Assembly (NCBI GenBank): GCA_017481325.1
Contig: JAFUPG010000002.1
Location: 1-32,750 of the forward strand
DNA length: 32,750 bases
Direction of reading: 5' to 3'
From: Oscillospiraceae bacterium
Lineage (GTDB): Bacteria > Bacillota_A > Clostridia > Oscillospirales > Oscillospiraceae
Below, one piece after another: positions 31,689 through 32,750 of this stretch; position 1 is the stretch's first letter, and the number at the start of each line of letters is the position of its first letter. The notes beneath the pieces are model-generated. The model was given only the letters and a program-made list of their open reading frames with translations, was not told the DNA's origin and searched no databases. Made by a program: the position numbers and the translations under genes.

Positions 31689-32207
31689 TTGTCTAAGAAG
31701 AAAGAAGCGCCCCAGGCCGAAGAGGTCAAGGAAGCCGCTGTAGAAGAAACCGTAGAAGCTCCCGAGAATGCGGAGCTGGAACAAGCCAAGGAAGCCTTAG
31801 CCAAGGAGCATGACCAGTACCTCCGTCTGGCAGCGGAGTATGATAACTTCCGCAAGCGCAGCCAGCGGGAAAAGGACGGCATTTATCAGGACGGCGTGGC
31901 GGATACCGCCAAAAAATTCCTGCCGGTCTATGATAACTTAGAGCGTGCCCTGGCCAACGACACCACGGACGAGGCCTACAAAAAGGGCGTTCAGATGATC
32001 ATGAACGAGTTCACCAAGATTATGGAGAACCTGGGCATCACCGTCTACGGCGCCGCCGGGGAGACTTTTGACCCGGAGAAGCACAATGCGGTCATGCACA
32101 TCGAGGATGACAGCCTGGAAGAGAACTCCATCGCCGAGGTCTTCCAGAAGGGCGCCATGCTGGGCGAAAAGGTCATCCGCTTCGCCATGGTCAAGGTGGC
32201 CAATTGA
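31689..32207 (+). CDS. grpE: Nucleotide exchange factor GrpE
   Basis: Exchanges ADP for ATP on DnaK. 172 residues. Starts with TTG at 31689, directly after the hrcA stop; GGAGG lies 8 bases upstream inside the hrcA end, so translation is probably coupled. An acidic, disordered N-terminus (about 1-35) is followed by the long coiled-coil (LEQAKEALAKEHDQYLRLAAEYDNFRKRSQREK) and the C-terminal beta-wing with NAVMHIEDDSLEENSIAEVFQKGAMLGEKVIRFAMVKVAN, matching the GrpE signature. Intact, with no internal TAG. dnaK follows after 39 bases. Confidence 0.97.
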   Translation: MSKKKEAPQAEEVKEAAVEETVEAPENAELEQAKEALAKEHDQYLRLAAEYDNFRKRSQREKDGIYQDGVADTAKKFLPVYDNLERALANDTTDEAYKKGVQMIMNEFTKIMENLGITVYGAAGETFDPEKHNAVMHIEDDSLEENSIAEVFQKGAMLGEKVIRFAMVKVAN

Positions 32208-32246
32208 TTTTGTATACAATTCACTTTTATATAGGAGGAAACAACA

Positions 32247-32750
<504 letters not shown>

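Noticed and set aside
32208..32246. Possible internal promoter (TATACAAT) between grpE and dnaK
   Set aside because: No -35 at the right distance; operon read-through explains dnaK expression.

Overview
The window looks like chromosomal DNA of a GC-rich, low-TAG, gut-type Clostridia (Oscillospiraceae/Ruminococcaceae-like). The supporting signs are strong GGAGG ribosome sites almost everywhere, LplB/YtcP-type sugar permeases, SLH surface proteins and an hrcA-grpE-dnaK operon with a CIRCE element. No rRNA, tRNA or CRISPR array was seen.

Layout. (1) 1-1372: repeat-bearing intergenic DNA, an AraC/PocR regulator, its terminator, a palindromic operator candidate and a sigma-A-like promoter. (2) 1373-15245, one long + strand operon: cytoplasmic SGNH acetylesterase, cytoplasmic GH32-like enzyme, two ABC permeases, a solute-binding lipoprotein, a 1095-aa lipoprotein with a putative TIM-barrel glycosidase, and a 1389-aa membrane-anchored protein made of seven copies of a module I do not recognise. 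(3) 15246-24045: LacI regulator, an intervening terminator, GH31 enzyme, a 1092-aa secreted protein carrying two of the same modules plus the same putative barrel, an SLH protein and a xylulokinase. (4) 24057-26856: LysM/M14 peptidase and aromatic-acid-exporter-like protein on the - strand, GNAT acetyltransferase on the + strand. (5) 26857-27496: a gene-free repeat mosaic. (6) 27537-30483: two XRE regulators (- strand), then a near-perfect promoter, a small AT-rich gene and an LRR-SLH surface protein whose base composition changes abruptly inside the gene. (7) 30549-32750: CIRCE-controlled hrcA-grpE-dnaK, cut by the window end.

How it fits together. Regions 2-3 form a glycan-use locus. Surface lipoprotein and secreted enzymes, bound to glycan by the repeated modules, would cut a polymer outside the cell. 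The ABC importer (ATPase not encoded here) would import oligosaccharides. Cytoplasmic esterase, GH32-like and GH31 enzymes would finish them, and the FGGY kinase would phosphorylate a released sugar. AraC/PocR and LacI are the likely regulators. The substrate cannot be read from the sequence.

Most striking observations: hrcA and dnaK, two conserved genes in one operon, each carry a single in-frame TAG in otherwise intact reading frames, while only 1 of 22 complete genes here ends in TAG. Second is the repeated module shared between a seven-copy surface protein and a putative glycosidase. Third is the repeated placement of terminator hairpins directly before the ribosome site of the next gene.
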